Source: a bacterium
GTDB taxonomy: Bacteria; UBP14; UBA6098; B30-G16
Direction: 5' to 3'
Length of the DNA stretch: 8,468 nt
Assembly: GCA_027064665.1 (NCBI GenBank)
Contig: JAMOPH010000332.1
Span: forward strand, 1-8,468
Shown piece by piece: positions 5,920 to 8,468 of the stretch; positions within the stretch are counted from its first letter, which is position 1, and each line of letters opens with the position of its first letter. The notes under the pieces are model-generated. The model saw nothing but the letters and a program-made list of their open reading frames with translations, was not told the DNA's origin and ran no database searches. Made by a program: the position numbers and the translations under genes.

Positions 5920-6591
5920 GTGAAAATTGGTGTTAAAATATTTTGGATTGCAGTCGCTGTCCTGACCGGGTGCTCAGTTTATGCTCAGGAGTGGGAGAGT
6001 TCCAGTTCTCCGGACACAACTTTCATAATTCTTCGGGTGGACTTAATCGGTGCCAGTTGGAATTTTAATTTTGGAGGAACAGGGGCGGAGAACACGACAG
6101 ACACGCTGATTTCGTTCACCTCAGTTGGTGACACCTTTGAGGCGACCGACACCATCACCGTTCGCCCGTGCGATGTGATTCATCAGGTGTTCTGGATAGA
6201 GAATACCGGCGGAGTATCCCTTGATTTCAATACATATCTTTTGAATTCAGTTTCTGGACCAGATTGGTCCCACGACCCCGTGAACATAACCTGCGCCTCC
6301 ATAGTGGCTGAGGACAGGTTTGGCGGTGCCTTTTCCTTTGAGCCCTCCGATGGGGATTCTGCCACTCCGTCTGCTCCGGCGTGGGTTGTATTGCCGGAGG
6401 ATTCCGTTGGCGCCACCGATGAGTTTGAAGATTTGCCCGGAGAGGACCCCGATGCCCCGGCAGTTGACGGCGCCTGGGCTGAACAGACTGACCAGACGGA
6501 ATATCACCTGAAATATGTTATGCCGATATCTTCCTCAACTACTGCGGTGCAGCACATTTACACCGTTATCACAGGTAAAATCTCTGACTAA
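5920..6591 (+). CDS. Small acidic secreted protein, family unknown (paralogue B)
   Basis: This 223-residue protein is a diverged paralogue of the gene just upstream; the family is not recognised. Shared landmarks are SPDTTFIILRVDLIG (30-44), GGTG (52-55), RPCDVIHQVFWIENTGGV (82-99), a second Cys at 125, and DGAWAEQTDQTEYHLKYVMP (183-202). C84 and C125 are 41 residues apart, exactly as in the paralogue. The mature part is also very acidic (33 Asp/Glu, 5 Lys/Arg). The N-terminus (MKIGVKIFWIAVAVLTGC) can be read two ways. LTGC18 is a good lipobox, while VYA22 before Gln23 is a signal peptidase I site aligned with the paralogue's cleavage site. The start is GTG; an in-frame TAG at 5908-5910 rules out an earlier start, and there is no Shine-Dalgarno at proper spacing. 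Codon use is less biased to C-ending codons (Asn AAC 2, AAT 5). This suggests lower expression than paralogue A. Confidence 0.82.
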   Translation: MKIGVKIFWIAVAVLTGCSVYAQEWESSSSPDTTFIILRVDLIGASWNFNFGGTGAENTTDTLISFTSVGDTFEATDTITVRPCDVIHQVFWIENTGGVSLDFNTYLLNSVSGPDWSHDPVNITCASIVAEDRFGGAFSFEPSDGDSATPSAPAWVVLPEDSVGATDEFEDLPGEDPDAPAVDGAWAEQTDQTEYHLKYVMPISSSTTAVQHIYTVITGKISD

Positions 6592-6609
6592 TTTTGGCTA
6601 AGTGCTGGC

Positions 6610-6639
6610 AAAAAGCCCCCGCCAGTCGGGGGCTTTTTT
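6610..6639 (+). terminator. Intrinsic terminator of paralogue B, bidirectional
   Basis: AAAAAGCCCCC (6610-6620) pairs with GGGGGCTTTTT (6628-6638) around GCCAGTC, 18 nt after the stop codon. The A run on the left becomes a U run in the other direction. The same hairpin can therefore also stop minus-strand transcripts from the symporter gene. Confidence 0.92.
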
Positions 6640-6656
6640 ATTTGTGAGAAAATGCG

Positions 6657-6679
6657 CCGGTTTCACACAAACAAACCGG
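6657..6679. repeat. Hairpin in the convergent intergenic region
   Basis: CCGGTTT (6657-6663) and AAACCGG (6673-6679) form a 7-bp perfect stem with a 9-nt loop. It lies between the bidirectional terminator and the palindrome pair. It is not similar to that pair and has no good T run on either side. Confidence 0.6.
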
Positions 6680-6718
6680 GAAAAATTGAAAAACATTTTG
6701 CAAAGGCGCTTTTTCACC

Positions 6719-6784
6719 GCGAGGTATTGAAATACCTCGCTGAGGAGAGAGAAAAGATTCAGCGAGCGGTTTCAACCGCTCGGC
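6719..6784. repeat. Inverted pair of homologous palindromes (REP/REPIN-like)
   Basis: Two hairpins face each other 38 nt downstream of the symporter stop. Copy 1 (6719-6740, read on the minus strand) and copy 2 (6762-6784, plus strand) share the outer stem GCGAG/CTCGC and the loop TTTCAA. Their inner three base pairs differ in a compensated way (GTA/TAC against CGG/CCG), and copy 2 carries one extra G at 6783. Both are preceded by TCA in their own orientation. Copies in inverted orientation 20-odd nt apart, between convergent genes, are the arrangement known for REP doublets and REPINs, which are usually mobilised by RAYT (Y1_Tnp-type) transposases encoded elsewhere. No transposase is present here. 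Confidence 0.65.
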
Positions 6785-6809
6785 TAAGAATGGAGAGCTC
6801 GTCTCTAAT

Positions 6810-8231
6810 CTATTTATTTTCCTCAACCGGCGGTGTGAGAAGTGACACAACCACCGCGCCCAAAAACGAGATTGCAAACGCCGGAATTAACTCATACACG
6901 ATGGAACTGAGCGCCTTGGTGTTGTGCCAGATGACCGTGACCGCAGGACCTAAGATGAGACTTGCCAGCGCCCCCCACTTGTTCAGGCGCTTCCAGTAAA
7001 GGGAGAGGATAATCACCGGTCCGAAGGCGGCGCCGAGTGCACTCCACGCATACAGGACAAAACTGTAAATAGTTCTTACATCCAGCAAAGCAAACACCAT
7101 AGCCACCACTGTCAGCACACCGATTAGAATTCTGGTGACCCAGACTGCACGGCGAGGTTCAATCGGCTTTTTTGTGATTCTGACCCAGAAATCGTTGACC
7201 AGCGTGGTGGCGGCGTAAATCAACTGCGAGTCTGCGGTGGACATCATAGCGGCGGTGACCGCCGAAAGTACTACCCCGGCGATAATCGGATGGACAAAGT
7301 TTATCGTGAACTGCGGAAGGGCTTGTTCGGGGTCGGCGAGGTTCGGCAGAAGCGCCTTTGCGGCAATTCCCAGCGTCACCGCACCGAAAAACACAATCGC
7401 ACCCCAGATTGTGTATATCCAGGCGGCACGCACCGCCTCTTTCTCATCTTTGACCGTGATGTATCGCACCACGATGTGGGGCATCCCCGGGTAGCCGAGG
7501 GCAATCCCCAGCGTGCCAATCAGAAAAGCCGCCGCGCCCTCTTTGGGGATAAAGTCCCCAATTCCCGCCGCAGAAAGTGCCTGCATTATGTTGCCGAATC
7601 CGCCGGCTTTTATCACCGCATATATCGGGAATCCCAGCATAACCACGACCATCAAAATTCCCTGCAGAAGGTCGGTGAAGCACACGGCGGCGTATCCGCC
7701 CATAAGGACATAGAGCCCGATGATGACCGCGCCAATCAGAACGCCGCCGGTGTATGATGTGAGTTCCATCCCGGCGAGATTTTTCCCCGAGCCGGTGAAC
7801 TGCCCGACCACATAGGCGAGCATAAAGACCACAGTTATAATCCCGCCAACGATACGAAGGATGTGCGTTCTGTCGCCGGTGCGCTTTTCAATATAGTCGG
7901 AGAGGGTGAGGATTTCGGGGTCGTCGGTGGCACGGCGCATCTGCCGGATTATGAAAAGTGCGTTGAAAAGATACCCAATCACGCACGCAATAGCCGCCCA
8001 GTATCCCGCCAGACCTTTGGAGTATCCCAGACCGGAGAGTCCCAGCATAACCCAGGCGCTTTCACCGCTTGTGGCAGCAGATATCGCCGATGTCCACGCA
8101 CCGAGACCCTTGCCAGCGGCGATGAAATCCCGATACGATTTGCCGAACTTCCTGTCGCCCCAGATTCCTATCCACAGCAGAACCACCAGATACACCACAA
8201 AGGTCGCCCAAACCGCAATACTGTGCCCCAT
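6810..8231 (-). CDS. Sodium:solute symporter, SSS family (PutP-like)
   Basis: This is an inner-membrane transporter that couples solute uptake to sodium entry. The 473-residue, strongly hydrophobic product has about 13 predicted membrane helices, normal for the family. Recognisable SSS motifs include SAATSGESAWVMLGLSG (helix 2, 51-67), MGGYAAVCFTDLLQG (177-191), LGYPGMPHIVVRYITVKD (245-262) and AAMMSTADSQLIYAATTLVNDF (327-348). In E. coli PutP, Ser340 and Thr341 belong to the Na2 site; they correspond to S331 and T332 here. The PutP residues Asp55 and Met56 align with Gly56 and Glu57. The overall pattern is closest to Na+/proline symporters, but the substrate is not proven. The ATG at 8229-8231 has AAGGAGG 5 nt upstream. 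The gene is monocistronic: it converges on paralogue B, with a shared terminator, and is divergent from the right-edge gene. Confidence 0.93.
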   Translation of the reverse strand: MGHSIAVWATFVVYLVVLLWIGIWGDRKFGKSYRDFIAAGKGLGAWTSAISAATSGESAWVMLGLSGLGYSKGLAGYWAAIACVIGYLFNALFIIRQMRRATDDPEILTLSDYIEKRTGDRTHILRIVGGIITVVFMLAYVVGQFTGSGKNLAGMELTSYTGGVLIGAVIIGLYVLMGGYAAVCFTDLLQGILMVVVMLGFPIYAVIKAGGFGNIMQALSAAGIGDFIPKEGAAAFLIGTLGIALGYPGMPHIVVRYITVKDEKEAVRAAWIYTIWGAIVFFGAVTLGIAAKALLPNLADPEQALPQFTINFVHPIIAGVVLSAVTAAMMSTADSQLIYAATTLVNDFWVRITKKPIEPRRAVWVTRILIGVLTVVAMVFALLDVRTIYSFVLYAWSALGAAFGPVIILSLYWKRLNKWGALASLILGPAVTVIWHNTKALSSIVYELIPAFAISFLGAVVVSLLTPPVEENK

Positions 8232-8253
8232 TGCCGCCTCCTTTTTGCCGTTG

Positions 8254-8262
8254 ATTATTGCA
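8254..8262 (-). promoter_or_regulatory. Candidate extended -10 promoter of the symporter gene
   Basis: The minus strand reads TGC followed by AATAAT, an extended -10 element matching TATAAT at five of six positions. No good -35 is present at 16-18 nt. The start of transcription would be near 8247, just before the AAGGAGG site at 8237-8243. Confidence 0.4.
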
Positions 8263-8317
8263 AATTAAACTCCGCGATAAACTTCCGCAAGAGGTCAGTG
8301 AAACTGTGAATTAAATC

Positions 8318-8346
8318 TTGTTGCCCGTGAAGTGATTGTTTATCTT
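8318..8346 (+). promoter_or_regulatory. Weak candidate promoter of the right-edge secreted protein gene
   Basis: TTGTTG (8318-8323) and TATCTT (8341-8346) are separated by 17 nt, a partial match to sigma-70. It would start transcription near 8353, leaving a 26-nt leader that contains the AGGGGGG ribosome binding site before the ATG at 8379. Confidence 0.3.
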
Positions 8347-8378
8347 TCAGTGTGCAGCAAATGTCAGCAGGGGGGATT

Positions 8379-8468
8379 ATGAAAAAGGTCTTGGCATTGG
8401 CGTTTTTGGTTTCCTTTGTCTGGGCTCAGGTGCCAAGGATTATGAATTATCAGGGGAAACTCACAGAT
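8379..8468 (+). CDS. N-terminus of a secreted protein with an MNYQGKLTD opening, cut by window edge
   Basis: Only 30 codons are visible. They encode a Sec signal peptide (MKKVLALAFLVSFVWA, cleavage before Gln17) followed by VPRIMNYQGKLTD. A 'P-x-x-(M/I)-N-Y-Q-G-(K/R)-L-T-D' start is common on large secreted, tail-fibre-like or beta-sandwich surface proteins in many uncultured and Bacteroidetes-related genomes. This is established as a recurrent motif, but its function is not known. AGGGGGG lies a few nt before the ATG. The rest of the gene is outside the window, so no further call is possible. Confidence 0.75.
   Translation, partial: MKKVLALAFLVSFVWAQVPRIMNYQGKLTD

Noticed and set aside
5144..6591. 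Relation of the acidic pair to TasA/camelysin or DUF11 domains, suggested by the 'ENTGGV' strand
   Set aside because: The likeness is limited to a few residues common in Ig-like strands; the other family landmarks are missing.
6657..6784. CRISPR array or attachment site
   Set aside because: The repeats are inverted, not direct, there are only two homologous units, and no cas or integrase gene is nearby.
6652..6999. Plus-strand open frame of 115 codons with a charged, helix-like start
   Set aside because: It runs through the palindrome pair and then antisense into the symporter gene; there is no Shine-Dalgarno or promoter, and it starts just after a strong terminator.
7290..7757. 155-codon plus-strand open frame opposite the symporter
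   Set aside because: Antisense shadow of a membrane-protein gene; the composition and lack of start signals argue against a real gene.

Overview
The window looks like chromosomal DNA from a Gram-negative, two-membrane bacterium. It carries BamA, a lipoprotein-type enzyme, several Sec signal peptides, AAGGAGG ribosome binding sites and ordinary sigma-70 promoters. Base composition looks close to 50% GC by eye. The short acidic secreted proteins, and a secreted protein that opens with a 'P-x-x-M-N-Y-Q-G-K-L-T-D' motif, recall uncultured lineages such as WOR-3/Stahlbacteria, TA06 or KSB1. That placement is a weak inference from protein style.

Left half (1-3991, all on the minus strand). Read 5'->3' on that strand, a promoter near 4024-4051 leads into a UPF0173 metallo-beta-lactamase-fold hydrolase, then a lipoprotein with two phospholipase-D HKD motifs. 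A 100-nt AT-tract-rich gap follows, then ribosomal protein L21 (rplU) and the outer-membrane assembly protein BamA, which is cut by the left edge. rplU is followed directly by bamA, not by its usual partner rpmA.

Middle (4000-6640). A secreted, DUF2279/YfiM-like protein of unknown function lies on the minus strand. It is divergent from a strongly promoted plus-strand gene for a small, very acidic secreted protein. The shared upstream region holds a perfect 12-bp palindrome and an AT-rich UP-like tract. That gene ends at a strong terminator and is followed by a diverged paralogue with a GTG start and its own terminator. The two paralogues share an SPDTT...IIL..DLIG opening, an identical FWIENTGGV core, a W...DQ.E.H...MP tail, and two cysteines exactly 41 residues apart. 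I do not recognise the family. This pair is the best candidate here for something undescribed.

Right part (6641-8468). A convergent intergenic region holds a bidirectional terminator, a further hairpin, and an inverted pair of homologous palindromes that differ only at three compensated base pairs (REP/REPIN-like). Next comes a complete minus-strand sodium:solute symporter of the SSS/PutP type. At the right edge, divergent from it, is the first 30 codons of another secreted protein.

No tRNA, rRNA, CRISPR array, insertion sequence or phage gene was seen. The only apparent co-transcribed group is UPF0173-PLD, perhaps continuing into rplU-bamA. The other genes look independently transcribed. 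I see no assembled defence or biosynthetic system.
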